Shown: positions 25,276 to 33,559, counted from the first letter of the stretch. The stretch is 50,212 bases of DNA from Betaproteobacteria bacterium HGW-Betaproteobacteria-16 (GCA_002840835.1 PHCQ01000032.1:1-50212); one strand, 5' to 3'. The notes: generated from the sequence alone by a model not told the origin. Translations and numbers: made by a program.

Positions 25276-26157
25276 CTAGACGCGCAGGCCGCCCAAAGCG
25301 ATCAACGCGTCCTCACCGTAGATCGACGTGAGGGCCTCACTGCTTCGGGGCTCAATGCCGACGCCGACACCGCGCACTGGGGTCAATGTGGGTATCATTT
25401 CTCCGTCAACAAAGGTGCAGAAATCGTAGCCGCCATCGGACCCTCGTAGAACTACGGTAGGAGGCAGATAGATGTCCGAAAAATACCCAAGCGGATCATC
25501 CGAGGCGAAGACAATCTCCGTCAGCATGACCAGTGGTTCTGCATGGTGTGGGCCTTTCAGACCGGCGATGGTGCACACGATCAGCCGAGGTTTTTGACCC
25601 TCTTCAGACAACCCTGTCAGTTCAACTGTTGCCGCCTGTACGACCCCACGCACTTCAGGCCGATCCAGATCGGTAAAGGTGAGCGTCGACACTTCAAGCT
25701 GCTTCCTGGGGGGCTGAGCGGAGCTGCGCTTGGGGTGATGGAGGGGGACGGGAGGGCTGGTTTCAACCAACTTCAACACGGGGCCTTTTCGGGCGGCATC
25801 CATCTGCATGCCGATGGCTTCCGCTTGGTCCAGGTCTCCTTCCCACAGTGCTTTGAGGATTCCGAAGTGACCAGGCGTTTTCTCCTGAGCAGCCTTGGCA
25901 TCTACATCGTCAGCCAGCAAGCTCCTTTCGACATCGAGCCACAGACGGTAGCTCTTTTCGAACTGCTCAGGAGACTGCACGTTTTCAATGGGGATGCAGA
26001 TGTACCTGAAGCGGGGCTTGAAGTAGTTGACGCCTCTTTCAGTGAAGACAATCGGGCGCACATGCAGGTTGACGAATACCGATGGCTCCTCATCAAAGAG
26101 GAGGCCGTCTGGGTCCGTGAGCTTGAATGGGAGTGCCGGTCGGGAGTTGCTGTTCAT
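25276..26157 (-). CDS. Unknown protein convergent to the restriction gene
   Basis: A 293-residue protein from ATG 26157 (the frame can start at GTG 26199). No recognised domain. It has a beta-rich N-terminus (FVNLHVRPIVFTERG), a charged central linker, and a C-terminal beta region (LIVCTIAGLKGPHH, PTVVLRGSDGGYDF). No signal peptide or membrane helix. It lies tail-to-tail with the MmeI-like gene and head-to-head with the hip operon, so it may belong to the defence island. The function is unknown. Confidence 0.6.
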   Translation of the reverse strand: MNSNSRPALPFKLTDPDGLLFDEEPSVFVNLHVRPIVFTERGVNYFKPRFRYICIPIENVQSPEQFEKSYRLWLDVERSLLADDVDAKAAQEKTPGHFGILKALWEGDLDQAEAIGMQMDAARKGPVLKLVETSPPVPLHHPKRSSAQPPRKQLEVSTLTFTDLDRPEVRGVVQAATVELTGLSEEGQKPRLIVCTIAGLKGPHHAEPLVMLTEIVFASDDPLGYFSDIYLPPTVVLRGSDGGYDFCTFVDGEMIPTLTPVRGVGVGIEPRSSEALTSIYGEDALIALGGLRV

Positions 26158-26410
26158 GGACACTGATGCTACGTAGGAAACCAGTAATGTCCAGTCCACT
26201 CCATTAGGTTGAGCTCACAGATTGCTCCCCTGTGTATGTCTGAGTGAACTCCTCTGCATGGATCTGCTTGGCTAAGGAAACACTGGCTGTAGCATCAATA
26301 CTATCTAAAATCGAATATATATAGCATAAATGAGTTATAAAAGTTCGAAAAAGGATAAATGTAAAGGGAGCCATTGCTTGCCAGCTGATCTGCCGTTAAA
26401 ATTCAAAGAT

Positions 26411-26443
26411 GAACATTTATAAGACAATTCGTCTATTAAGTTC
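26411..26443 (+). promoter_or_regulatory. Inverted repeat upstream of hipBA
   Basis: GAAC ... AAGAC and GTCT ... GTTC form an imperfect inverted repeat centred about 26427, ending 9 nt before the hipB start, inside a 170-nt strongly AT-rich region that contrasts with its surroundings. This is where a HipB autoregulatory operator would be expected. Confidence 0.5.
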
Positions 26444-26452
26444 CAAAAATGG

Positions 26453-26770
26453 ATGATTATGAAAGAAGGGCCTACAACTTCAGAGCTTCTTCATGCAGTC
26501 GGTGAGCAGCTTCGTGCTCAGCGACTGCGCTTAAACCTCACTCTTGAAGAAGTGGCGCAGCACGCAGGTCTGTCCATCAATGTCGTGCGCCGGCTGGAGA
26601 GCGGGGAGGGCTCGACGCTTGCCTCATTCGTAACGGTGCTGCGAGTTCTGCGACGAGATGAGTGGCTCACCTCACTACAGCCCGCAGTGACGATTGACCC
26701 TCTGAGCATGCTTAAAAAACGCGCGCCGCGACAGCGTGCCTACAAACCCCGCAAGCAGAACCAGGACTGA
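26453..26770 (+). CDS. hipB: HipB-like XRE antitoxin
   Basis: A 105-residue protein with a helix-turn-helix of the XRE class at about residues 14-65 (LRLNLTLEEVAQHAGLS, VVRRLESGEGSTLASFV). The C-terminal tail is basic (KKRAPRQRAYKPRKQ). In HipBA systems HipB binds HipA to block its kinase activity and represses the operon. The start may be ATG 26453 or ATG 26459. It ends 4 nt before hipA. The upstream AT-rich region with an inverted repeat suits autoregulation. Confidence 0.8.
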   Translation: MIMKEGPTTSELLHAVGEQLRAQRLRLNLTLEEVAQHAGLSINVVRRLESGEGSTLASFVTVLRVLRRDEWLTSLQPAVTIDPLSMLKKRAPRQRAYKPRKQNQD

Positions 26771-26774
26771 GTAC

Positions 26775-28109
26775 ATGTCAACAGCGAAGAAGACCAAAAG
26801 CACTCAGTACCAAAGCGTCGACGTAGTGGAAGTAAAGGCCTGGGGCAAACGGGTAGGCGCCGTTGCACGCGAGCCAACCAAGAACTACTACGCATTCAAA
26901 TACGACCCAACGTGGGTTAAGAGTGGAATCGAGTTGGCACCGATTTACATGCCCCTTGCGCAGGCCAGCGAACCATTTCTCTTCACAGACCTGCCTGAGC
27001 TGACCTACAAGAGGCTTCCTGCGCTCTTGGCTGATGTCCTGCCCGATGATTTCGGCAACGCCCTCATCGACGCCTGGATGGCCGACAAAGGCATCTCCAA
27101 AACAGCGATTACCGCACTGGACCGGCTTGCATATATGGGAAAGCGCGGCATGGGTGCAATCACCTTCAGTCCCATGCGCGGCCCTACGCCGAGCACTCCA
27201 ACCGCGCTTCATCTAGGTAAGCTGGTTGAAGCCGCACGGCATGCTGTTGCCGGCGACTTTGAGGGGGATGATCACGCCAGCACAGCGCTGAAACAGATCA
27301 TTCAGGTTGGGACATCTGCGGGCGGTGCGCGAGCCAAGGCGACCATTGCATGGAACGCCGAGACAAACGAAGTACGAACCGGTCAATTCGACATCCCAGA
27401 GGGCTTTGAAGCTTGGTTGTTGAAATTCGACGGCGTTGGTAAAGACCAGGCGCTCGGCCCATCTAAGGGCTACGGTCGCATCGAATATGCCTACCATCTC
27501 ATGGCAGTTGACGCAGGTATCAGTATGTCACCGTGCCGGCTCCTCAAGGAAAACGGCCGTGCACACTTCATGACCAAGCGATTTGATCGAGAAGGCAACA
27601 AACGTCACCACATGCAGACCTTGTGCGCTATGGCGCATCTGGACTACAAGCAGGTGGCCACCCATAGCTACAACCAGTTGTTCCAAACTGCCGAACAACT
27701 CCATCTGGGACAAGCTGCGATGGAGGAGATTCTCCGCCGCATGGTTTTCAATGTGTTGGCCGTGAACAATGACGACCACACCAAAAACTTCTCCTTTCTG
27801 CTGAGACAAGGCGGAAGCTGGGAGCTGTCGCCAGCATATGACATCACTCACGCGTTCAATCCGGACAACGAGTGGGTTAAGCAGCATCTGATGTCGGTCA
27901 ATGGGCACTTCGATCAGATCGCAAGAGGCGACGTGCGTGTGGTCGCGGAGCGATTCGGGCTGTTGAAGGAATTGCCTGAAGTTGTAGACCAGGTACGAGA
28001 CGCCATTGCACAGTGGCACAAGTACGCAAATAGAGCTGGAGTAGACAGCGCAGAGACTGAACTGATCGCCAATCACATCGCAGATCGAGCGCAGCAGTTT
28101 GGATCCTAG
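26775..28109 (+). CDS. hipA: HipA-family serine/threonine kinase toxin
   Basis: A 444-residue HipA-like kinase. Visible motifs are GTSAGGARAKA (about 179-189, the glycine-rich loop region), the substrate/ATP lysine block WLLKFDG (about 216), the catalytic loop VNNDDHTKNF (about 329-338) and the metal-binding Asp in SPAYDIT (about 351-357). In studied systems HipA phosphorylates an aminoacyl-tRNA synthetase and halts translation, giving persistence or phage defence. All key residues appear intact. The gene is adjacent to hipB and coupled by position. The 176 nt after it hold only inverted repeats (CTGTGT/ACACAG at 28158-28180). Confidence 0.85.
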   Translation: MSTAKKTKSTQYQSVDVVEVKAWGKRVGAVAREPTKNYYAFKYDPTWVKSGIELAPIYMPLAQASEPFLFTDLPELTYKRLPALLADVLPDDFGNALIDAWMADKGISKTAITALDRLAYMGKRGMGAITFSPMRGPTPSTPTALHLGKLVEAARHAVAGDFEGDDHASTALKQIIQVGTSAGGARAKATIAWNAETNEVRTGQFDIPEGFEAWLLKFDGVGKDQALGPSKGYGRIEYAYHLMAVDAGISMSPCRLLKENGRAHFMTKRFDREGNKRHHMQTLCAMAHLDYKQVATHSYNQLFQTAEQLHLGQAAMEEILRRMVFNVLAVNNDDHTKNFSFLLRQGGSWELSPAYDITHAFNPDNEWVKQHLMSVNGHFDQIARGDVRVVAERFGLLKELPEVVDQVRDAIAQWHKYANRAGVDSAETELIANHIADRAQQFGS

Positions 28110-28285
28110 TGACAGTGAAAGACGCAATAGTGGAGCATTCGACGGAGTTTCCCTGATCTGTGTGATCTTTAAAAACACAGTAGAGTGACGAATCGCCGCC
28201 TGTGTGCAGCTCGCCAACCCGCCCCGTTGGTTGGAGACTAAGGCATCAATCCGAATCGTTTCGGTGACCAACCTGTAAGCGACCT

Positions 28286-28999
28286 GTGTGCAATCTCTAC
28301 GAAATCCCCGACGAGTTCACCCTTCGTGAGCAATTTGGAGCGGAGCTGCCCGGTGCCAGTTGGCCTCGAACAGCTGCGCCATTGAGCCAGGCCGTGTTCA
28401 TCAAATCGAAGCGCGTAGCTGTGGTCGGGCAGTGGGGCATGATCCCTCCCTCCTCAAAGGAGAGGATCCCGAAGACCAAAGAAGGCCGTCGTATGTCGAC
28501 CAACAACGCGCGGAGCGAGACAGTTGCGAAAGCCTGGACCTATCGATTTCCATGGGCTCGTGGACAGAGGTGCTTGATTCCTGCCATTTCCTACGACGAG
28601 CCATACTGGGGAATCACGCATGCCGACCCCATGGCCGCCACGAAGAACACCTGGTGGCGCTTCTGGCGGGCAGATGGCCAAGCATGGGCGCTTGCTGGTT
28701 TGTGGAGCGAGTGGACGGATCCTGCCACCGGAGAAGTGGTGCCCAACTTTACAGCTCTCACACAGAATTGCGACGAGCATCCACTGCTCAACCTGATGCA
28801 CAAACCCGACCCGAAACTGCCACCACACGCCCAGGACAAGCGCGCGGTTGTTCCAATCGAATTCGCTGACTGGGATAGGTGGCTGGAGGGGACAGTGGAA
28901 GAAGCCAGTGCGTTGATCAGAGTTCCAGGGCTTGAGGTGTTTCGCCACGGGCCCGCCGATCCAGTCAAGGGAGCAGGGGTAGTTTTGAATCTCACATAG
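28286..28999 (+). CDS. SRAP-domain protein (YedK/HMCES family)
   Basis: A 237-residue protein with GTG start followed directly by Cys2, the catalytic cysteine of SOS-response-associated peptidases, exposed after removal of the first Met. Other family marks: NNARSET (about 73-79, Asn and Glu of the active site), RCLIPA and the His of HPLLNLMHKPDPKLP (about 165). Family members bind abasic sites in single-stranded DNA and form a covalent thiazolidine link through Cys2. The N-terminus MCNLYEI differs from the usual MCGRY. It stands alone between hipA and the HEPN gene. No LexA box was found upstream. Plasmid-borne SRAP may protect single-stranded DNA during transfer (inference). Confidence 0.8.
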   Translation: MCNLYEIPDEFTLREQFGAELPGASWPRTAAPLSQAVFIKSKRVAVVGQWGMIPPSSKERIPKTKEGRRMSTNNARSETVAKAWTYRFPWARGQRCLIPAISYDEPYWGITHADPMAATKNTWWRFWRADGQAWALAGLWSEWTDPATGEVVPNFTALTQNCDEHPLLNLMHKPDPKLPPHAQDKRAVVPIEFADWDRWLEGTVEEASALIRVPGLEVFRHGPADPVKGAGVVLNLT

Positions 29000-29063
29000 A
29001 CCGCAGGCCTGAGTAGTACTTCGTGCTGGCCTGATTCATACTAAGAACTTCGAGCAGATCAAC

Positions 29064-30293
29064 ATGTCAACCGATGAAATTCGCCGCCAAATCGAGGAGG
29101 CACTCGATTTGCGGAGGCGCTTGGGACTCTTGCAAGTTTCCCAGTGCGTTCCGCAAGAATTCACGAGTTCCTACATGCGAGTGAGCGACACAGCTGAAAT
29201 TATTCGGGCGGCCCAGGCCGGTGTGCAAAGGCAGAACCTAGTCGGCAGCTTTGTGCGTGAAATGGAGGTTCCCCAAAGCGTTCAAGCCCATCGCCGGATG
29301 ATCAAAGAAGTTGAAGATCGGATAGGAGATATCAGACGCTTTAACGACCCGTTTAGGACGATGCCAAGTGGAATGGCAGATGCAGTTGCGATGATCTCAG
29401 CTCATGAAAGGTTTCGCTTGCCAGCAGCTCTTGAGCTGGGGGAGATGGCTCGTTCTGTCATGGCAAGCTCCAGCTTGGCTTCGACAGTTTTCGAAACACA
29501 AGAGCACCTTCGAAGAACATTGGAGGGCATGCACACCCCTTGGGCCCAGTTTAGCGAAGGGATCGCTTCAGCGAGGGCACTGTCCGACATCATCGCAATG
29601 GGAGAGGGGATCAGTAGATTTGGCGGGTTTGATCGAAGTTTTGCATCTTCCTTGCGTCCAGTGTTGGGGGATTGGCGTGACGCGCAGATGCCGTCGACAA
29701 GTGAGCTACTTGATCCTCTGAGGCGCTTCAGCTTCTACATCGAACAAGGGCTTGATCCCAACCTCACGACGTTCACGTCCGAGGCTTTTGACGAGGGCCT
29801 CCGTGTCTCGGGCCTTTGGGATACTGCTGCCGATGAAGATCTCGACGATGAGGTGGACTCGGACGATGACGAAGTAGCGAGGGCAGAAATTGCATTCTCC
29901 ATGCTGCGGCACTTGGAAGTTGAGGTCAGGCGATTCATCCAGGGTGCGATGGAAGCTCACTTCGGTGAGAAGTGGATGAAGCAGCAAGTTCCCTCGGAAA
30001 TGCTAAAGGCGTGGAAGGAAAAGCGCGAGAGAGCCATCCAGGCAGGACAGGAGCCGGGACCGTTGCTTGATTTCGCAGACTTCTCCGACTACAAGTCGAT
30101 CATCGAACGCGGTGACAACTGGGAGAAGGTCTTCAAAGCGGTGTTCGGCCGCAAAGGAGACGTGCAGGAGTCCTTCCTGCGCCTCCAGCCCGTTCGAATC
30201 ACGACAATGCACTCACGGGGAGTCACCAAAGAAGACCAATTGCTGCTCTTGGTCGAGTCAAGGCGGGTGCTTGGCGCTATCAGGCGAAACTGA
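29064..30293 (+). CDS. HEPN/Swt1-like domain protein, putative RNase
   Basis: A 409-residue protein. Residues about 275-405 resemble the Swt1-type HEPN domain: FSMLRHLEVEVRRFI, LLDFADFSDYKSII, NWEKVF, then LQPVRITTMHSR with Arg378-x4-His383, the HEPN ribonuclease signature. The N-terminal 270 residues are helical and unrecognised, with an acidic linker (about 254-268) before the HEPN domain. HEPN proteins act as RNA-cleaving toxins or defence effectors; no nucleotidyltransferase antitoxin is adjacent. The start ATG has only a weak ribosome-binding site. It lies in the defence-like island and ends before a terminator. Confidence 0.7.
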   Translation: MSTDEIRRQIEEALDLRRRLGLLQVSQCVPQEFTSSYMRVSDTAEIIRAAQAGVQRQNLVGSFVREMEVPQSVQAHRRMIKEVEDRIGDIRRFNDPFRTMPSGMADAVAMISAHERFRLPAALELGEMARSVMASSSLASTVFETQEHLRRTLEGMHTPWAQFSEGIASARALSDIIAMGEGISRFGGFDRSFASSLRPVLGDWRDAQMPSTSELLDPLRRFSFYIEQGLDPNLTTFTSEAFDEGLRVSGLWDTAADEDLDDEVDSDDDEVARAEIAFSMLRHLEVEVRRFIQGAMEAHFGEKWMKQQVPSEMLKAWKEKRERAIQAGQEPGPLLDFADFSDYKSIIERGDNWEKVFKAVFGRKGDVQESFLRLQPVRITTMHSRGVTKEDQLLLLVESRRVLGAIRRN

Positions 30294-30506
30294 TGAGCAG
30301 AGTGAGTTGCTCGTTCCGTCGTGACACAGGTGAGCAGGGAAACAATCCACAGAATCGTTGGGTTGACTGCTTGAGGTCGCAACTGCTTGAAGGCCGGCGT
30401 TTTCGTGCGCTTTATCACGCCACGGGTGCTCAGGTCGGATTACACTTGCCCGGCTCTTTTCGAGCGTCGGCTTCTCCTCCCTGAGCCGGCCACCCCTTGG
30501 GTGTTG

Positions 30507-30531
30507 AGCCCGGCCAAGCGCCGGGCTTTTT
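30507..30531 (+). terminator. Rho-independent terminator
   Basis: AGCCCGG (30507-30513) and CCGGGCT (30521-30527) form a 7-bp GC stem followed by TTTTTC. It ends the HEPN transcript. The rest of the 254-nt convergent gap holds no gene that I can support. Confidence 0.75.
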
Positions 30532-30547
30532 CTTGTCTGCGGGCAAT

Positions 30548-31453
30548 CTACTTCCACCAGTATGGCAAGCGGAAGGTGTACCCCTTTCTGGCGATTATGT
30601 AGGTCTGGACCGTGTGAGGACCATTCGCGAAACGCAGCATCCTGGTTCGCAGTAGAACCATTTCATTTCCGACAATTCCAAGCTCTGGCACTTTGTTCAT
30701 GTGCTCGTTCGGAAAGCCCTGAAAGGGCATGAACGAGAGCTCTCTTACGACTGCCTCGGCAGGAGGCAGAGAGCCTGGTCGTGAAGTAGTTACCCCCTTC
30801 CGGCCAAGTTCTACGCTGTATAGGTGCCTGATTGCTGCGTCGACCAGATCACAAAGCTCATATAGGGACACCGTAGCCCGGCGCAAGAAAAAGGCAAATG
30901 AGTAGCCCTCGGCTATGGCGTTTGGGAAGCGAAAGCTTGCCGGACCAATCGTCTTTCGCTCTATGAGGCCGTTTACCGCAAAACCATGAAGGGGTGCCTG
31001 CCCGTCATGTGTGATGGTCAGCCATCCAAGGGCAAATCCCTCGTGCTTGATTTTGTTGAGTGGCACCTTGAACTGAACGTTGATGAGTTGGCCAAGCTTT
31101 TGGGAGGTGGATTTGATGAATTTTTCTGCCCCCATGTTTTCACCGGCCACCCGCAGGACCGAAGACAGATACTCCGCAAGGGAGGCGATCTCGTTCATCA
31201 ACTGCTGCACCTTGTGAAGCACGAGATCGCGGTCGGGTTCTTGTGCAATTGAAACCGCTGCCGCTGCTTCCGAAATCAGTTCAAAAACGCGGTAGATCCG
31301 TTGAGGTAGTTCATAGGACGGTTCGGAGACGAGTGCGTCATCAATGGCGGAGCCCAGAGAGTCCGAGAGCGCATCTAGCAAGCCCACCAAACGTGGAAGA
31401 ACAGAGTCGAAATCCCCAAGACCTCGATACATGGGTTGTGATGTGGAGTTCAT
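30548..31453 (-). CDS. Unknown 301-residue protein
   Basis: No recognised domain. The N-terminal 110 residues are helical and coiled-coil-like (LVGLLDALSDSLGSAIDDAL; LHKVQQLMNEIASLAEYL). The C-terminal part has KVPLNKIKHEGFALGWL and HGFAVNGLIERK, mixed alpha/beta. There is no signal peptide or membrane helix. It is convergent with the HEPN gene and divergent from the mini-protein at 31718. Codon use is like the rest of the island, so it may be another defence-related orphan. Confidence 0.55.
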   Translation of the reverse strand: MNSTSQPMYRGLGDFDSVLPRLVGLLDALSDSLGSAIDDALVSEPSYELPQRIYRVFELISEAAAAVSIAQEPDRDLVLHKVQQLMNEIASLAEYLSSVLRVAGENMGAEKFIKSTSQKLGQLINVQFKVPLNKIKHEGFALGWLTITHDGQAPLHGFAVNGLIERKTIGPASFRFPNAIAEGYSFAFFLRRATVSLYELCDLVDAAIRHLYSVELGRKGVTTSRPGSLPPAEAVVRELSFMPFQGFPNEHMNKVPELGIVGNEMVLLRTRMLRFANGPHTVQTYIIARKGYTFRLPYWWK

Positions 31454-31650
31454 GCAGAACGGGTGTCGAGATGAGTTCGAAGGAACGACGGGGTTTCATC
31501 CATAGGTGCAGGACTGCATGTAGTCATACCTGCAGCTCCACACGCGGCGGCGGTTCAGAAAATGAGGCCTGCGCTATTGTCATTCTTCAGCATAGAATCA
31601 AACCAACTTTTGCGCACGCGCATGGTTCTGAGCTGACAGTCATCAGCCGT

Positions 31651-31687
31651 ATCAACCCAGGACGGGCACTCGTTGCCCACTTGGGGC
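31651..31687 (+). promoter_or_regulatory. Two-stem 5' leader motif
   Basis: ATCA, ACCC, then GGGCA-CTCGT-TGCCC hairpin, then ACTT and GGGGC, ending 30 nt before the ATG at 31718. Confidence 0.6.
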
Positions 31688-31717
31688 AGTGCTGTCCGAA
31701 ACACGAGAGCACTTTCA

Positions 31718-31849
31718 ATGAACCATCAATCCATCTTCAGCGAAAGCATAGAGGACGACAGCGAGTCCGCGCTCGAAGCGTACGAGGATTGGGTTGAAGC
31801 AACCGAACTGAATTCCGCTCAAGAGTGGTTGGATCGGATGCACCCATAA
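31718..31849 (+). CDS. 43-residue acidic mini-protein
   Basis: A very short frame, too small for routine gene finding, directly behind a copy of the conserved leader motif. The product is acidic and helical (SIFSESIEDDSESALEAYED, then WVEATELNSAQEWLDRMHP), with about 12 acidic and 2 basic residues. The leader copy in the correct position is the main reason to believe in it. Such acidic mini-proteins on mobile elements are sometimes antirestriction or regulatory DNA mimics, but nothing here proves it. Confidence 0.5.
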   Translation: MNHQSIFSESIEDDSESALEAYEDWVEATELNSAQEWLDRMHP

Positions 31850-32025
31850 CGCAGTGAAGTGGGACATGAGGTGTCGCAGTCTCAGGACTGTTGCACCCTC
31901 ATGCAGCGATCACCGCGGCTTCTGCACAAGTGCTGAAGCGCATGCTGAGCAATTCAGATTCCATGCACCTCGACCATGCCTGCTCCCACAACATGGGAAG
32001 GTTTGGCCATTGACAGGAGAACGGT

Positions 32026-32259
32026 ATGCCCGAAGCTTCGATCCTTTGGTGGATCGGCTTGGCGATCTTCGCCTTGCTTTCCATCTATGGCCTCTGGCCA
32101 TCGGGTGGTTCACATGCGGATTTCCGTTCGCACCAGGTGGACCACCAGCCACGAAATGGCAACTACGAGGAGGCCTACCTCCTCGACAAGGCAACCATCC
32201 ACAGACCTGATACGTCAGTGGGTGACACCTCACGTACGGCACATCTCTACGAAGAGTAG
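32026..32259 (+). CDS. Small single-span membrane protein
   Basis: A 77-residue protein with an N-terminal hydrophobic helix (about 6-24, ILWWIGLAIFALLSIYGLW) and a polar, histidine-rich tail. AGGAG 7 nt before ATG 32026 fixes the start. The 175-nt region between the mini-protein at 31718 and this gene holds no other supported gene. Function unknown. Confidence 0.65.
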   Translation: MPEASILWWIGLAIFALLSIYGLWPSGGSHADFRSHQVDHQPRNGNYEEAYLLDKATIHRPDTSVGDTSRTAHLYEE

Positions 32260-32306
32260 CGCTGCACCATCGCATTGGGCACTTGCCCACCCGTGCCTAT
32301 GCACGG

Positions 32307-32339
32307 TTCAACCCGACGGGGGTTCATCTCCCGTGGGGG
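32307..32339 (+). promoter_or_regulatory. Two-stem 5' leader motif
   Basis: TTCA, ACCC, then ACGGGGG-TTCA-TCTCCCGT hairpin, then GGGGG, ending 35 nt before the ATG at 32375. Two further hairpins, GGGCA/TGCCC and GTGC/GCAC, lie directly upstream (32277-32305), making this the most structured copy. Confidence 0.65.
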
Positions 32340-32374
32340 AGAAGCCGCCGTCATTTTCCAAACTGGAGAGTGAA

Positions 32375-33007
32375 ATGAGCATCAAGGAAATCGGTCCCAA
32401 ACTGAAGGACCCGCAGAACTGGATCAATGTTCTTCTCTGCATCGGCTTCGTCGTTGCGTTGCTGGCACCCCATGAAACGTGGGCCCAGTCCGGCAATGTC
32501 TACAACCAGCGAAGTGTGCAGATGGCGTCGCCGGTCACTCGCGGCATCATCCTGCAAACACGTGAAGTGTCGGTCACACCCGATCAGACCAACCGTTACG
32601 GCGGAATGGGGGTTGGTGCTTCCCTGGGCGGTGCTGTTGGCATGCGCCTCGGGAAAGGTCAGAGCAACTCCACACGAGCAGCCCTGGGCCTTGTAGGAGC
32701 GATTCTGGGAGGTCTCGGCGGCCAGACGGTTGCCGATACGATCGGCGGCCCGAAAGCTGTCGAGTACATCGTCCAGACCGTTCCTGTCGGGCGCGAGCAA
32801 GCTCGCGTCATGGCAATCACACAACCCGAACCCGGCCCCACGCTGAGCGCTGGGGCTCCGGTCTACCTGGTGCAAACTGGGGCGACCTGGCGTGTGCTTG
32901 CCGAATACGTTCCACCTCGCCCAACCGTGACCTCGCACCCCGAGCAGCGGCGAAGCGATGACCAGGTGCTGCAGCGTTCCTACCGGTACGCTGCCCTTGG
33001 TCAGTAA
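32375..33007 (+). CDS. Secreted glycine-zipper protein, SlyB-like
   Basis: A 210-residue protein. Residues about 17-38 form a signal peptide or anchor (INVLLCIGFVVALLAP, then ETWAQS with a plausible AQ-S cleavage site). Residues 75-120 carry a glycine-zipper block (GMGVGASLGGAVGMRLG, ALGLVGAILGGLGGQTVAD) as in the SlyB/Pcp/17-kDa outer-membrane antigen family, followed by a small beta domain. It lacks a lipobox cysteine, so it is probably periplasmic or membrane inserted rather than a lipoprotein. GGAGAG fixes the start. It is preceded by the structured leader and followed by a terminator. Confidence 0.7.
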   Translation: MSIKEIGPKLKDPQNWINVLLCIGFVVALLAPHETWAQSGNVYNQRSVQMASPVTRGIILQTREVSVTPDQTNRYGGMGVGASLGGAVGMRLGKGQSNSTRAALGLVGAILGGLGGQTVADTIGGPKAVEYIVQTVPVGREQARVMAITQPEPGPTLSAGAPVYLVQTGATWRVLAEYVPPRPTVTSHPEQRRSDDQVLQRSYRYAALGQ

Positions 33008-33025
33008 CCGCATGCGGTGATCACA

Positions 33026-33064
33026 AAATAGCCCTGAAAGCCTTGCTTTCGGGGCTATTTTTTT
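33026..33064 (+). terminator. Rho-independent terminator
   Basis: AAATAGCCC and GGGCTATTT, with an inner AAAGC/GCTTT pairing, followed by a run of seven or more T. Ends the glycine-zipper gene. Confidence 0.85.
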
Positions 33065-33116
33065 GATCTTCGCCTATGCTTTCGGTTTTACCTTTGAACA
33101 GACTAGGAGAGTCTTT

Positions 33117-33200
33117 GTGGCGGGAGAAGAAAACCCTTGGGCAGTGCTGCAGGCACCGAGCCTTGGCATCACTGCTGATCACAAGGTGATGACGCGATGA
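33117..33200 (+). CDS. Possible 27-residue leader peptide
   Basis: GTG 33117 has TAGGAG at 33104-33109 with 7-nt spacing, and the stop overlaps the next start as ATGA, so its translation would feed into the gene at 33197. The product is short and polar (AGEENPWAVLQAPSLGITAD). Spacing and overlap suggest a real coupled micro-gene, but length alone cannot confirm it. Confidence 0.4.
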   Translation: MAGEENPWAVLQAPSLGITADHKVMTR

Positions 33201-33559
33201 GGAGAGACCTTGGCAGTCGAGCCCTCGCCATTCTTGCTGTATCCGTGCTTGTAGGAATGGCTGCCGTTTGGGTCGGTAGGTACCTTGGGGAGAGTAGTGC
33301 GAGAGAGGCGCAGCAGCGGCTTTCCCTTCTTTGGCCAGAGTTGATGGCCATGCCCCAAGAGGATCGAGCACTCCTGGCGCTTCTGGCGTTGGAATGCCGC
33401 CTGACTGTCCAACCAGAGGGGAGGGCGTCAACAGTTGCATGCCTGCGATCGGTCACTTCCGCAGATCGAATGAAAAAGGTCACTGCTGATCCTGCACACC
33501 ACCTCGAGAGACTACTGCAAAAGTCGCTCCCCAACGTGGAGACGGGGGATCGAGGTTAA
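33197..33559 (+). CDS. Small membrane-anchored unknown protein
   Basis: A 120-residue protein with an N-terminal hydrophobic helix (about 8-27, ALAILAVSVLVGMAAVWVG) and a helical soluble part with two cysteines (LECRL, VACLR). AAGGTG upstream gives a weak ribosome-binding site; coupling to the micro-gene at 33117 through ATGA overlap may drive translation. Family not recognised. Confidence 0.6.
   Translation: MRRDLGSRALAILAVSVLVGMAAVWVGRYLGESSAREAQQRLSLLWPELMAMPQEDRALLALLALECRLTVQPEGRASTVACLRSVTSADRMKKVTADPAHHLERLLQKSLPNVETGDRG

Noticed and set aside
28158..28180. CTGT ... ACAG before the SRAP gene as a LexA box
   Set aside because: The spacing between CTGT and ACAG is about 15 nt instead of 8, so it is not an SOS box, only an inverted repeat.
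30395..30500. Possible tRNA or small RNA in the convergent gap after the HEPN gene
   Set aside because: No cloverleaf with acceptor stem and TTCGAA-type T loop can be drawn; only the terminator is supported.
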